A stretch of DNA of 64,000 bases from Hymenobacter gelipurpurascens (lineage in GTDB: Bacteria > Bacteroidota > Bacteroidia > Cytophagales > Hymenobacteraceae), in assembly GCF_900187375.1 (NCBI RefSeq), contig NZ_FYEW01000001.1, positions 2,046,001 to 2,110,000 of the forward strand, given 5' to 3'. The translations under genes were made by a program, and so were the position numbers. Positions 42,256 through 51,399 of the stretch are shown one piece after another. The stretch's first letter is position 1; each line of letters begins with the position of its first letter. The notes below the pieces were generated by a model. The model saw nothing but the letters and a program-made list of their open reading frames with translations, was not told the DNA's origin and did not search any database.

Positions 42256-42933
42256 CTAGGAAATGAGTCGATTGCGCATCGCGTACTGAATCAGCCCAAC
42301 TACCGACTTAGAATTGGTTTTTGTAAGGATGTTTTTGCGGTGCGTTTCTACCGTTCGCTCGCTGATAAACAGGATTTCGGCGATGCGTGAGTTAGAATAC
42401 TCGCGGGCAATAAGCTGCAGAATCTCCAGTTCCCGGTTAGTCAGCTCGGCGGCTCGTGCCTCGCGTATCTGTTCTCTGGAGGCAGGTATCTGCAGGTTCT
42501 GCAGTACCGTAGCAGCTACCTCTTTGCTGAAATAGGTACGACCCGCTGCCACTTCGCGTATGGCGCCGGAAAGCTCGTCTTTGGAGGTAGTTTTGAGCAC
42601 ATAGCCCGAGCAGCCTACTTCCAAGACCTCGGCTACTGACGCATGATCATGAAACATGCTCAGAATCAGGATCCGAATTTGCGGATAGAGCTGGCGGATA
42701 GTGTAGGCCAGTTCCACGCCCGTCATGCCGGGCATGTTTAGGTCCAGTACCGCCACCCTGATTTCCGGGTGTTGGGCCAGTACATCCAGGGCCTCTTCGC
42801 CACTGTAGGCCTGTGCCGTTACCGGCAAATCCTTTTCCGAATTTAACAGGGCTTTCAGCCCTTCCACCACCACCGGATGGTCATCTACCAGGAGCAGCGG
42901 AATTTGGTTTGACACAGGTAAGGATGTAGTCAT
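42256..42933 (-). CDS. NarL/FixJ-type response regulator
   Basis: A 225-residue two-component regulator. The receiver shows LLLVDDHPVVVEGLKALL, the phosphorylation Asp in VAVLDLNMPGMTGVEL, LILSMFHDH and VLKTTSKDELSGAI. The C-terminal LuxR HTH has LTNRELEILQLIAREYSNSR and ISERTVETHRKNILTKTNSK. No histidine kinase is adjacent, so the partner is unknown. The gene is alone on the minus strand with an AT-rich region downstream. Confidence 0.94.
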   Translation of the reverse strand: MTTSLPVSNQIPLLLVDDHPVVVEGLKALLNSEKDLPVTAQAYSGEEALDVLAQHPEIRVAVLDLNMPGMTGVELAYTIRQLYPQIRILILSMFHDHASVAEVLEVGCSGYVLKTTSKDELSGAIREVAAGRTYFSKEVAATVLQNLQIPASREQIREARAAELTNRELEILQLIAREYSNSRIAEILFISERTVETHRKNILTKTNSKSVVGLIQYAMRNRLIS

Positions 42934-43126
42934 GAGCGCAGAAAAAGCAAAACTCCTTAAAACTGTAGCATTACCTCAACGGTAGTGGGCCCGTTGCTGC
43001 CAGGGCTGGCACGGAGAAAGTTACACTTTTCCGAACTGTATTTGCTAAAGGAGGATCGTCGGGCCAAACCTACCCCCGGATTTCAGGTCCTTCTTACTCA
43101 TCTCCGTTTGCCAGCGCGAGTCCAAA

Positions 43127-43166
43127 AGCAAGAAAGCCTCCATCAACAGATGGAGGCTTTCTTGCT
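43127..43166 (-). terminator. Intrinsic terminator of the amidohydrolase gene
   Basis: AGCAAGAAAGCCTCCATC-AACA-GATGGAGGCTTTCTTGCT: a perfect 18-base stem with a 4-base loop, 18 bases after the stop at 43185. The T-run is inside the stem rather than after it. Confidence 0.85.
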
Positions 43167-43184
43167 TAGAATCAGTAGAGTGGC

Positions 43185-44495
43185 CTAGCGCTGCCCGTAC
43201 TTCGTTTTGAACTTGTCGCGCAAGTAGGTCTGCTTGGTATCGAGGCGGAAAGCCCGGCCGTCGATGTAGGCCTGGGTCACGTCGTTGGTGCGCATATCCA
43301 GCAGGTCGCCGCGGCTTACCACTAGCGTGGCGCTTTTGCCGGCTTCCAGGGAGCCGTAGTCTTTATCCAGACCCAGAATTTGGGCCGGGCTCAGCGTGAC
43401 AGCGGTAAGCGCCTGCTCTTTGGTAAGACCGTGGCCGGCAGCCGTGCCCGCTATAAAGGCCAGATTGCGCGAGCCGGAAGTTTCCTGGTCGCCCTCATAA
43501 TCGAGGCAAAACCGCACCCCGGCCTGCTGCAGGAGGCTGGGCAATTTGTAGGGCAGGTCGTAGTCGTCGCCTTCGCGGCGGGGCAAGGCATGGATGCGGG
43601 AAAGCACCACAGCCACATCGTTTTGCTTCAGAAAATCCAGCATCATCCAGGCGTCGCGGGCGCCCACCAGCGTTACCTTCTGCACGCCCAAGCGCTTGGC
43701 AAACCGCACCGATTCCACGATTTCCTTGCCGTAGTCGGTATGGATGTACATGGTTTTGGAACCATCGAACAAGCCAGCCAGAGAAGTCAGGCGCAGGTTT
43801 TCCTTGCGGCTGGCGGGCTGCTGGCGGTAGGCGCTGGCTTCGGAAAGCAGGCTTTCCAGCTGGCGCAGCTGCTCCGTGCGACTTTTCTCGCGGGTTTCTA
43901 CCAGCTTGGCGTCCTCGTTGGGGTTGGTCTTGATGACCATTTGGGGCCAGTTCAGGTGTAGGCCGTCATCGGCTTTCACGGCGGCATCCTGCCAGTTCCA
44001 GGCGTCGAGCTGCACAATGCTGCTCTGGCCGGAAAGCAGCCCACCGCGTGGCGTAACCTGGGCCAGCAGCACACCATTAGTACGTACGGTAGGCAGAATA
44101 TCGGAGTCGGTGTTGTAGGCGATGATGCTGCGCACGTTCGGGTTCAGGATGCCCACTTCGCGCGCATCTACCGTCGCCCGAATAGACTCTACTTCTGTGA
44201 GGCCGAGCGTAGTGTTCGGCAGAATCAGGCCGGGGTAAATTTCCTGGCCCTTCACATCTACCACCTCATAGGCGGCTTTGTCTTGGCTAAACCCAGTCTG
44301 CGCACCAGCATAGGTGATTTTGCCTTTGTCAAATGCCACCGCAGCATCGGGAATCACGGTGCCATTGCCCACGTGTAGGGTGCCACCCGTGAGCAGAATC
44401 GGTTTGGCTTGGGGAGGCGCCGGGGCCGGCACCTGCGCCAGCGCGGGTGCCGCCGTGAGCAGGCCTAGGGAAAGAAGTAATGCGGAAAAACGCAT
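43185..44495 (-). CDS. Secreted amidohydrolase-like protein, metal site incomplete
   Basis: A 436-residue exported protein of the amidohydrolase superfamily. A signal peptide (MRFSALLLSLGLLTAAPALA) precedes the composite beta-sandwich (LLTGGTLHVGNGTVIPDAAV) and TIM-barrel domain. The first-strand HxH motif is replaced by GLILPNTTLGL, so two metal ligands are missing, though later parts (HTDYGKEIVESVRFAKRL; ILGLDKDYGSLEAGKSATLV) fit. It may be catalytically inactive or use another site. It starts 149 bp after the larger amidohydrolase gene at 44645 ends, separated by a REP-like element, and both are probably one functional pair. Confidence 0.85.
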   Translation of the reverse strand: MRFSALLLSLGLLTAAPALAQVPAPAPPQAKPILLTGGTLHVGNGTVIPDAAVAFDKGKITYAGAQTGFSQDKAAYEVVDVKGQEIYPGLILPNTTLGLTEVESIRATVDAREVGILNPNVRSIIAYNTDSDILPTVRTNGVLLAQVTPRGGLLSGQSSIVQLDAWNWQDAAVKADDGLHLNWPQMVIKTNPNEDAKLVETREKSRTEQLRQLESLLSEASAYRQQPASRKENLRLTSLAGLFDGSKTMYIHTDYGKEIVESVRFAKRLGVQKVTLVGARDAWMMLDFLKQNDVAVVLSRIHALPRREGDDYDLPYKLPSLLQQAGVRFCLDYEGDQETSGSRNLAFIAGTAAGHGLTKEQALTAVTLSPAQILGLDKDYGSLEAGKSATLVVSRGDLLDMRTNDVTQAYIDGRAFRLDTKQTYLRDKFKTKYGQR

Positions 44496-44513
44496 GGTTT
44501 GTATTTTTTTCTC

Positions 44514-44612
44514 CGTCATGCTGAGCTTGCTGAAGCATCTCGCGTGCTGATGTCGCACTGCTAAATCAACGATTCGAGCCAGATACTTCGACCCTGCTCA
44601 GCATGACAGACG
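44514..44612. repeat. REP-like palindromic element
   Basis: CGTCATGCTGAGCTTGCTGA with AGCATCTCG on the left and CCAGATACTTCGACCCTG with CTCAGCATGACAGACG on the right form an imperfect ~99-base palindrome between two amidohydrolase genes. A six-T run on the plus strand follows. Confidence 0.75.
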
Positions 44613-44644
44613 TTTTTTAGATTAGGTACAGTGGCCTAGGCCGC

Positions 44645-47600
44645 TTATTGGTCCAGCTCTTTGTCTTCGCCTAAAGTGTCGCAATGAAAATGCTTGGTTG
44701 GGCGAGCGGTAGGCGTTTGTGTAGGAGCTCCGCCCTTCTTGGCTTCCAGCATTTTCTGCACAATGCGCAGGCGTTCCTTCTGCATGTCCTGGCGCATCTG
44801 CAGGTCGCTTTCCGAGTCGAAGAGCAGGCGGCCATCCACGAAGGTGCGCTCCGGGTGAGCATAGATGCTCAGTGGATTGTCGCTCCAGAGCACCACGTCG
44901 GCGTCTTTTCCTTCCTTGATGCTGCCCATGTTCTTATCGAGGTGGAGCATTTTGGCGGGGTTGATAGTCACCAGCTTCAAGGCTTCCTCCTCTGATAGGC
45001 CACTGTACTTCACTATTTTGGCGGCTTCCTGGTTAAGGCGGCGGCTCATTTCGGCGTCATCGGAGTTGATTGCCACGTTCAGGCCCGCGTTGTGCATGAT
45101 GCCGGCGTTGTAGGGAATGGCGTCGCGCACCTCGTTTTTGTAGGCCCACCAGTCGGAGAACGTACTGGCGTTGGCGCCGTGGGCTTTCATCTTGTCGGCC
45201 ACTTTGTAGCCTTCCAGAATGTGCGTGAAGGTGTTCACCTTGAAGCCCATGCGGTCGGCCACGTTCAGCAGCATATTGATTTCTGACTGCACGTAGCTGT
45301 GACAGGTGATAAAGCGCTTCTGGTTCAGAATTTCTACCAGCGCCTCCATTTCCAGGTCGCGGCGCGGGGCTTCGCCTTTCTTCTGCTTGCCTTTGCCCAG
45401 CTTATTCCAGGTTTTCCACTGCTGCTCATACTCTTTGGCCCGCGTGAAGGCATCCACGAACACCTGCTCGGTGCCCATGCGGGTTTGCGGGAAGCGCAGG
45501 GTGTTGGCCTCGCCCCAGTTGCTTTGCTTCACGTTTTCGCCGAGAGCAAACTTGATGAAACCGGGCGCGCCCTGAATCTTCATCTGCTCGGCCGTTTGGC
45601 CCCAGCGCAGCTTAATCAGCGCCGATTGGCCCCCGATGGGGTTGGCGGAGCCGTGCAGCAGCTGAGCCGCCACCACGCCACCGGCCAGGTCGCGGTACAC
45701 GTCCACATCTTCAGCGTCTACCACGTCGCTAATTCGCACTTCGCTAGTAACAGACTGCGTGCCTTCGTTTACGCCTTCAGAAATGGCAATGTGAGAGTGC
45801 TCATCGATAATACCGGGCGTGAGGTGCTTGCCGGTACCATCTACCGTCCGGCCACCGCTGGGCACCGATAGGTTGCGCCCAATCTTCGAGATTTTGCCGT
45901 TTTGCAACAGCACATCGGTGTTTTCGAGCTTGCCTTGGGCCTCACTGGTCCAAACGGTGGCGTTCTTGATCAGCACGGTTTGCTGCTCCGGCACCGCCGG
46001 ACGCCCGTAGGCCACAAACGGGTACTGCAACTGGCCTAGCTGCACCGGCTCGGGCGCCTTGGCTGAGTCGCGGCGGGCGGCGCGGGTAGCTGCCTCCTGG
46101 CGCTGCGCGCTCCATTTTACGTTTGTAGCATCAGGCAACTGGCCGTCGCCCTGAAAGGTGCGGCTGTCGGCGGTGTAGTACCCGCCCAGCCGGATGGCCC
46201 CGCTGCCTTTCACTTTGGGCGTGGGGTTATACACCAGCGTCGCCAGCTCTCCGTTCACCGTGAGGGTGCCCTTTACGGTATCGGCGGGGGCTTTCACAAT
46301 TTTCAGCTCGGGCGCCTCAGGCTTGCCGGCCAGCAGCATTTTCATCTCCGGCTGGCTCCCGATTTTGAGGGTATACACGCCGCGGTAGTCGCTGGGCACT
46401 TCGCTGAGCTGATACCGCTCGCCCTGCACCCAGTTATCGAGCATCACGCTTTCGGGCGCGAACAGACGGGTGGAGCACACCAAAAAATTGGCTTGCATAC
46501 CGGGCTTCAGGGCCCCTACCCGATCCTGGGCTTTGATGAGCGTAGCGGGCGTGGCGGTCAGGGCCTGCAGAGCCTGCTCCTCCGTGAGGCCATACTGAAT
46601 GGCTTTGCGCAGGTTGGGCAGAAACTTCTTTTTGTCCTTAAGATCAGCGGCTGAAAGCACGAACGGCACGCCGGCTTTGGCCACCAGGCCCGCATTGGCG
46701 GGCGCCATTTCCCAATGCTTCAGATCCTGCAGCGGCACCCGGATGGCATCGTACACATCGTCAACCTGGTATGCATCGGGGAAGTTGAGATTCAGAATGA
46801 GCGGCGCTTTGGTAGCCTGAATATCGGGCAGGCGCTGGTATTCGTCGCCGCGGCCTTTGATGATGTACTGCACCCCAAACTCGTCGCCTACTTTATCGGC
46901 GCGGAGCAGGCTCTGCTTATCACGCACCTCAAAAATAGCCGGTAGGCCACGTTGCTGAGTCAGGGCGCGGAGTGAGAGGTTTTGCTCCCGCGTGGGGTTA
47001 CGCTGGTTCCATTCGGCATCGAGGTAGCTCTGGCGCAGCAAGGCAATGCTGCCCATCAACGACGACGGATAATCCTGGGTGCTGGTGCCCTTATCAAACG
47101 AGTAGGCAGCGGCGGCGCGGTCCTGTAGAATCAGTTCGGTTTCCTTGCGCGTGGTGTTCAGGCTGACCAATGCTGCGGTACCACGAGCAATTCCATCGGG
47201 TTGATGCGTGAGTACGGCGCCAAAACCCAGTTTGCGCAGTACATCTGCCTGCTCAGCGTTGGCCCTGAACATCTCGGCGGCATTCACCTCGGGGTGCACA
47301 GCCTGGTTCCAGTCGTAGGCGCCGGTTTTCTGGCTCTCGAACTGCGGCCCCGCCCGGCGGCCCTGGCGCTCAGGCGCCTTTACCTCGGGCACGCCGTAGC
47401 TGGCATAAAGGTCCACGAAACCGGGGTAGACGAATTTACCTTTCAGATCCTGCACCACGGCCCCGGCCGGAATCTTCACGTTGGGACCCACGGACTCTAC
47501 TTTTCCATCCCGAATAACGAGCGTAGCGTCGTTGAGGCGGGTTTTGTAGTCGGTGTAGATGGTGGCGTGGGTGAAGGCGTACAGGCCGGGGCGGTCATCG

Positions 47601-47704
47601 TACACGCCGTTGCGCGGAAACGTGCCGCTCTGGGCATAGGCTACTGAAAGGCTGCCCATGAGTAGGCCACTCGCCAGCCCAAGCCGGCGCAGGTCAATGT
47701 GCAT
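44645..47704 (-). CDS. Large secreted protein with two amidohydrolase domains
   Basis: A 1019-residue exported protein made of two amidohydrolase-superfamily modules. The signal peptide is LGLASGLLMGSLSVAYA. The first module (~25-430) has FTHATIYTDYKTRLNDATLV and GFVDLYASYG, lacking the HxH metal motif. The second (~600-1000) has VLIKNATVWTSEAQGKLENT and the intact GIIDEHSHIAIS, FKVNTFTHILEGYKVADKMK, and ASTFSDWWAYKN, then NINSDDAEMSRRL-like residues NSDDAEMSRR. The protein probably hydrolyses amide or peptide-like bonds in the periplasm through the second module. It lies upstream of the single-module homologue on the same strand. ATG at 47704 starts the signal peptide. Confidence 0.88.
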   Translation of the reverse strand: MHIDLRRLGLASGLLMGSLSVAYAQSGTFPRNGVYDDRPGLYAFTHATIYTDYKTRLNDATLVIRDGKVESVGPNVKIPAGAVVQDLKGKFVYPGFVDLYASYGVPEVKAPERQGRRAGPQFESQKTGAYDWNQAVHPEVNAAEMFRANAEQADVLRKLGFGAVLTHQPDGIARGTAALVSLNTTRKETELILQDRAAAAYSFDKGTSTQDYPSSLMGSIALLRQSYLDAEWNQRNPTREQNLSLRALTQQRGLPAIFEVRDKQSLLRADKVGDEFGVQYIIKGRGDEYQRLPDIQATKAPLILNLNFPDAYQVDDVYDAIRVPLQDLKHWEMAPANAGLVAKAGVPFVLSAADLKDKKKFLPNLRKAIQYGLTEEQALQALTATPATLIKAQDRVGALKPGMQANFLVCSTRLFAPESVMLDNWVQGERYQLSEVPSDYRGVYTLKIGSQPEMKMLLAGKPEAPELKIVKAPADTVKGTLTVNGELATLVYNPTPKVKGSGAIRLGGYYTADSRTFQGDGQLPDATNVKWSAQRQEAATRAARRDSAKAPEPVQLGQLQYPFVAYGRPAVPEQQTVLIKNATVWTSEAQGKLENTDVLLQNGKISKIGRNLSVPSGGRTVDGTGKHLTPGIIDEHSHIAISEGVNEGTQSVTSEVRISDVVDAEDVDVYRDLAGGVVAAQLLHGSANPIGGQSALIKLRWGQTAEQMKIQGAPGFIKFALGENVKQSNWGEANTLRFPQTRMGTEQVFVDAFTRAKEYEQQWKTWNKLGKGKQKKGEAPRRDLEMEALVEILNQKRFITCHSYVQSEINMLLNVADRMGFKVNTFTHILEGYKVADKMKAHGANASTFSDWWAYKNEVRDAIPYNAGIMHNAGLNVAINSDDAEMSRRLNQEAAKIVKYSGLSEEEALKLVTINPAKMLHLDKNMGSIKEGKDADVVLWSDNPLSIYAHPERTFVDGRLLFDSESDLQMRQDMQKERLRIVQKMLEAKKGGAPTQTPTARPTKHFHCDTLGEDKELDQ

Positions 47705-47885
47705 AAAGGTTTGAAGTAGAGTTCTGGAAATACGAGAGACGCTAAATGACAGCAGGGCGCAGAATGCCCGCTCTAAATGTAACCAAAGAAACCACCCACC
47801 CACATAGAGTTGCAGCCAAGTCACCTCAACCTTGCGCCCGCTAGGCCAGTATGTATCCTATTCCCCACTCAATCAGGCACTGGTT

Positions 47886-48092
47886 ATGCGCAAAGGCACA
47901 AAAGTCAGCTGGAAATATGGTACCGGTACGGCTACTGGCAAAATCGAGGAAACCCACAAGGAAAGCATCACACGCAAGCTGCAGGGTGCCGAAATCACCC
48001 GCAATGGCACCCCCGAAAACCCGGCCTTCCTCATCGTACAGGAAAACGGCGACCGGGTGCTCAAGCTTCAGAGCGAAGTGAAAGTGGCCTAG
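47886..48092 (+). CDS. DUF2945 (HVA1/TUDOR-like) small protein
   Basis: A 68-residue protein beginning MRKGTKVSWKYGTGTATGKI, with the pattern LQGAEITRNGTPENPAFLIV and EVKVA at the end. This is the DUF2945/hypervirulence-associated TUDOR fold, a small beta-barrel of uncertain function. The ATG at 47886 coincides with the domain start; an upstream in-frame ATG-like start at 47832 adds non-homologous residues. Single gene. Confidence 0.85.
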   Translation: MRKGTKVSWKYGTGTATGKIEETHKESITRKLQGAEITRNGTPENPAFLIVQENGDRVLKLQSEVKVA

Positions 48093-48120
48093 CGCTTGTG
48101 CGGCAAGCACTAGTGTGAAC

Positions 48121-48256
48121 GTCATGCCTGATCTGGCGTCCGCGCAGCCGAAGCCCCTCTCTTCGTTGCAGAGGCCTAGGGCAGTGCTAAGTTAGCCAGG
48201 GTACAGATGCTTCGACTGCGCGTCAGCTACATTACACTTGCTTCTCTTTGAATGAC
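48121..48256. repeat. REP-like palindromic element, large
   Basis: Left arm GTCATGCCTG...CGCGCAGCCGAAGC and right arm with GATGCTTCGACTGCGCG...AATGAC. Both arms share the CGCAGnCGAAGC core in opposite orientation. It spans ~136 bases and overlaps the region just before the terminator at 48257. Confidence 0.65.
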
Positions 48257-48294
48257 AAAAAAAAGCCCCGCCGGATTAACCAGCGGGGCTTTTT
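48257..48294 (-). terminator. Intrinsic terminator of the permease gene
   Basis: AAAAAAGCCCCGC-CGGATTAACCA-GCGGGGCTTTTT, a 12-base stem with flanking A and T runs, 25 bases after the stop at 48319. Confidence 0.9.
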
Positions 48295-48318
48295 GCATAA
48301 ACAGTGGCCTAGAAGAAT

Positions 48319-49902
48319 TTAGTTCTTGTCAACCGGCTCAATGAAGGCTTGCTCTTCCATTTCGGTAGGCATTACAACCACACCTTGCTGCAGCTTGGAG
48401 TTGCGCTTGCCGTAGAGGAAATACACGATAAAGCCGAGCAGCATCCAGCCCATAGCCACCTTCAGCGTGAAGGCATCGAGGGCGGCAATCATGCTCAAGC
48501 ACACCAGAATGCCCATAATCGGCACGAAGGGGAACGTGGGCGACGAGAGCGGTGCGCGGAACGGACGAGGCTGCGCGGGGTCAGAACGACGCATGATCCA
48601 GACGCCAGCCGATACCAGCACGAAGGCCAGCAGCGTACCGAACGAAGTCAGGTCACCGGCCAAAGAGCCGGGTACGAAGGCCGCAAAACCACCCACAAAC
48701 ACTAGCAGGGCCAGGTTAGATTTGTAGGGCGTAGAGAACTTGGGGTGTAGATCGGAGAAGGCTTTCGGCATCAGACCGTCCTTCGCCATCGAGAAGAACA
48801 CGCGGCTCTGGCCCATCAGCATCACCAGAATTACCGACGAGAAACCCAGCAGAATGGCCAGCGTTACGGCCGTGCTCAGCCAGCCGTAGCCGGGCATGTG
48901 CGCCTTAATAGCGTAGGCCACTGAAGCTTCGCCGCCCTTAGCTGGGTCAGCGAATTCGCGCCAGTTGGCTACACCCGTCAGTACGTGACCGAACAGGATA
49001 TACAGAACCGTACAGATAGCCAACGAGCCGAGGATACCGATAGGCATGTCGCGCTTGGGGTTTTTGGCCTCCTGTGCAGCGGTGCTCACGGCATCAAAGC
49101 CGATAAAGGCGAAGAATACGATGGCAGCGCCACCCAGCACACCACCCATACCATGCTTGTTCCACTCGGTATACTCCCGAACGATGTGGCCGGCGGCGTT
49201 TTTCACGGGCTCAGCATTCTCCGGAATCAGGTAAGGCGTGTGGTTAGCGGGGTTGATAAACTGCCAGCCTACCGCAATGAAAACCAGCACGATAGCCACT
49301 TTCAGGATTACCACGATGGAGTTGAACATGGCCGACTCCTGGGTGCCTTTGATCAGCAACAAGGAAAGCGCCACGATAATCAGCAGGGCGGGCAGGTTCA
49401 TGATGCCATGCTGCATCACGCCATCAATGGCCGCGCTTTCAAATGGCGAGTGGCTCCAGGCGTAGGATATCGGGGACATCCCAAAATCCTCCAGCAGCTT
49501 GTTGAGGTATTCGCTCCAAGCAATGGATACGGTGGCGGCCCCGAGGGCGTATTCCATAATCAGGGCCCAGCCGATAACCCAGGCCACAAACTCGCCCATG
49601 GTAGTGTAGGCATAGGTGTAGGCCGAGCCGGCAATCGGAATCATGGCGGCAAACTCGGCGTAGCACAGGCCCGCGAACACGCAGCCAATGGCAGCTACAA
49701 TAAAGGCCAGCGTAACGCCCGGTCCTGATGCCTGCGCCGCGGCAGCAGCCGTCCGCACAAACAGACCTGCGCCGATGATGGCCCCCACGCCCAAGGCCAC
49801 GAGGTTGCCGGCGCCCAGCGTGCGTTTCAGCGTGCCGTGGCCGGTGGAGTTAGCCTCGCCCAACAGCAGGGCCAGGGGTTTTTTGGCGAAAATATTTGCC
49901 AT
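48319..49902 (-). CDS. APC-family amino-acid permease
   Basis: A 527-residue inner-membrane transporter of the amino acid-polyamine-organocation superfamily. It starts MANIFAKKPLALLLGEANS, has the conserved GVGAIIGAGLFVRTAAAAAQ of helix 1 and PGVTLAFIVAAIGCVFAGLC, IPIAGSAYTYAYTTMGEFVA, and FFAFIGFDAVSTAAQEAKNP of helix 6, with about 12 to 14 membrane segments. It resembles the cationic amino-acid transporter subfamily. The substrate cannot be stated. ATG at 49902 chosen over an in-frame start at 49953, which would place a Ser/Leu-rich leader before the family N terminus. Confidence 0.94.
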   Translation of the reverse strand: MANIFAKKPLALLLGEANSTGHGTLKRTLGAGNLVALGVGAIIGAGLFVRTAAAAAQASGPGVTLAFIVAAIGCVFAGLCYAEFAAMIPIAGSAYTYAYTTMGEFVAWVIGWALIMEYALGAATVSIAWSEYLNKLLEDFGMSPISYAWSHSPFESAAIDGVMQHGIMNLPALLIIVALSLLLIKGTQESAMFNSIVVILKVAIVLVFIAVGWQFINPANHTPYLIPENAEPVKNAAGHIVREYTEWNKHGMGGVLGGAAIVFFAFIGFDAVSTAAQEAKNPKRDMPIGILGSLAICTVLYILFGHVLTGVANWREFADPAKGGEASVAYAIKAHMPGYGWLSTAVTLAILLGFSSVILVMLMGQSRVFFSMAKDGLMPKAFSDLHPKFSTPYKSNLALLVFVGGFAAFVPGSLAGDLTSFGTLLAFVLVSAGVWIMRRSDPAQPRPFRAPLSSPTFPFVPIMGILVCLSMIAALDAFTLKVAMGWMLLGFIVYFLYGKRNSKLQQGVVVMPTEMEEQAFIEPVDKN

Positions 49903-50113
49903 ACAGGTTGTGAGAGAAGAAAGAAAAAGGTGAGTGTGATGAAGAATTGGCAACGAAAGCCATCTGCAAGTGGCTACGAGGCCCGAATATAGGCCTTTCT
50001 CCTGATTGCTGACGTTGGCCCGGATGTTGCAAATGAGTTTTGGGCCTCCGGATTAAACCTTGGCCCGCGGCAGTACTCTAACTGCCATAACTCTCCACAC
50101 AGACTCTGCAATT

Positions 50114-50599
50114 ATGAAAAAGATGCTTGCCTTGCTGGCTGCCGTTGCGCTTACCGCCAGTGCCGCTTCCGCCCAAACTACTACCACTACCACAACTGCT
50201 CCCATGGACCACCGTGGCCACATGGGCCAAAAAGGCCAGGGCCGCATGATGAACATGACGCCCGAGCAGCACGCCGATATGCAGGCCCAGCGCCTCACCA
50301 AGCAGCTAGGCCTCTCCGCTGACCAAGCCACGCAGGTGCGCGCCATTTCCCTGGCCGAAGCGCAGGAAATGAAAACTATGCGCGATCAGGCCATGGCCTC
50401 CACCGACCGCAAAGCCGGCATGGAGCAAATGAAAGCCACCCGCGATAAGTACGACACCCAACTCAAAGCCGTGCTTACCCCTGACCAAGCCACCAAGTAT
50501 GCCCAGATGCGCGACCACAAAATGGACAAGCGTGAGGCAATGAAAGATGGCAAGATGAAGGCGAAAGAAGGTAAAATCAAAACCAAAATGAAGAGCTAA
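50114..50599 (+). CDS. Spy/CpxP-like periplasmic protein (DUF4890-type)
   Basis: A 161-residue exported helical protein. A signal peptide (MKKMLALLAAVALTASAASA) leads to a His/Met-rich stretch and two LTxxQ-type motifs (MTPEQHADMQAQRLTKQLGL and LTPDQATKYAQMRD), typical of the Spy/CpxP chaperone superfamily, and a very basic Lys/Met tail. In Bacteroidota this form is known as DUF4890. It may bind unfolded proteins or metals in the periplasm. ATG at 50114 matches the signal peptide start. A terminator follows. Confidence 0.85.
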   Translation: MKKMLALLAAVALTASAASAQTTTTTTTAPMDHRGHMGQKGQGRMMNMTPEQHADMQAQRLTKQLGLSADQATQVRAISLAEAQEMKTMRDQAMASTDRKAGMEQMKATRDKYDTQLKAVLTPDQATKYAQMRDHKMDKREAMKDGKMKAKEGKIKTKMKS

Positions 50600-50615
50600 G
50601 CCCTAGACTTCTTTG

Positions 50616-50657
50616 CACAAAAAAGCCCTGACTGAATAGTTAGGGCTTTTTTTGTGC
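50616..50657. terminator. Bidirectional intrinsic terminator
   Basis: CACAAAAAAGCCCTGACT/AGTTAGGGCTTTTTTTGTG forms a ~17-base stem around GAAT. It lies between the convergent genes at 50114 and 50669 and can serve both. Confidence 0.92.
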
Positions 50658-50668
50658 AAGCAGGTAGT

Positions 50669-51316
50669 TTACTGTGCTGATGTGAAGCTCATGGCGTGCG
50701 TCCAGGTGTTGTGCTTGATGCCGTAGCGCACCCACAGCAGCACAAACGGCTCCGTGGCGCGGGCCTCCTCTAGGCCACCTAGGTCGGTAATGCGCTTCCA
50801 GCCTAAGTCTTGGAGCAGTTTGGTTACCTGGTCTTTGGCGCCGGCATCGTCGCCGCACACAAACATATCGGGCTCCCCTGACGAAGCCGGATCGACCATT
50901 TGGGCCACGTTTACCAGGTTCAGGGTCTTCACTACATGCGCCCCCGGCAGTGCCCGCTGCACTTGTTCCCCCAGCGAGTCAGTAATGCCTACGAACAACT
51001 TCGGCGGCATGCCCTGCGAGAAATCCAGCGGATTAGTAAGGTCGATAACCGTTTTGCCCACGAAGTTTTCCGGGCCGCCTTGCGTTACGGCTGCTACGGT
51101 GCCTGTGCCCAGCGTGGCTACAATAATCAGTTCACCGAAGTGAGCTGCGTCGGCAAAAGAGCCTTCGTGTGCTCCGCCCCCCTGCTGCTGTGCCCAGGCA
51201 ACAGCTTTTTCATTGCTGCGCTGGCGCGAGCCTAGCAATACCTCGTGGCCTAGGCTTAGCAGTTTAGCGCCCAGCGTTTGTCCTACGTTTCCGGTACCCA
51301 GAATGCCAATTTTCAT
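50669..51316 (-). CDS. NADP oxidoreductase (F420-dependent type) family protein
   Basis: A 215-residue Rossmann protein: KIGILGTGNVGQTLGAKLLS with GSRQRSNEKAVAWAQQ is the NAD(P)-binding fold, IIVATLGTGTVAAVTQGG and VIDLTNPLDF complete it. It belongs to the coenzyme F420-dependent NADP reductase-like family (NPD/F420_oxidored), most of which use NADP(H) with unknown substrates. It lies downstream of a MarR gene on the same strand, and a palindrome matching the MarR promoter site lies in the gap. Confidence 0.9.
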   Translation of the reverse strand: MKIGILGTGNVGQTLGAKLLSLGHEVLLGSRQRSNEKAVAWAQQQGGGAHEGSFADAAHFGELIIVATLGTGTVAAVTQGGPENFVGKTVIDLTNPLDFSQGMPPKLFVGITDSLGEQVQRALPGAHVVKTLNLVNVAQMVDPASSGEPDMFVCGDDAGAKDQVTKLLQDLGWKRITDLGGLEEARATEPFVLLWVRYGIKHNTWTHAMSFTSAQ

Positions 51317-51363
51317 GTGTGTAGAAATGGTTGAAGTGAAGAAAGAAAAAATCTGTTATTTGT

Positions 51364-51375
51364 TTGTACATACAA
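51364..51375. promoter_or_regulatory. Putative MarR operator before the oxidoreductase gene
   Basis: TTGTACATACAA, with 5-base arms TTGTA/TACAA, 48 bases before the oxidoreductase ATG. The same 12 bases recur in the MarR gene's own upstream region (51863-51878). Confidence 0.6.
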
Positions 51376-51399
51376 CTATAATAAGCCAAAAAAAAGCCA

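Noticed and set aside
45299..45871. 190-codon plus-strand frame within the large amidohydrolase gene
   Set aside because: Antisense to a clear 1019-residue protein; no recognisable domain.
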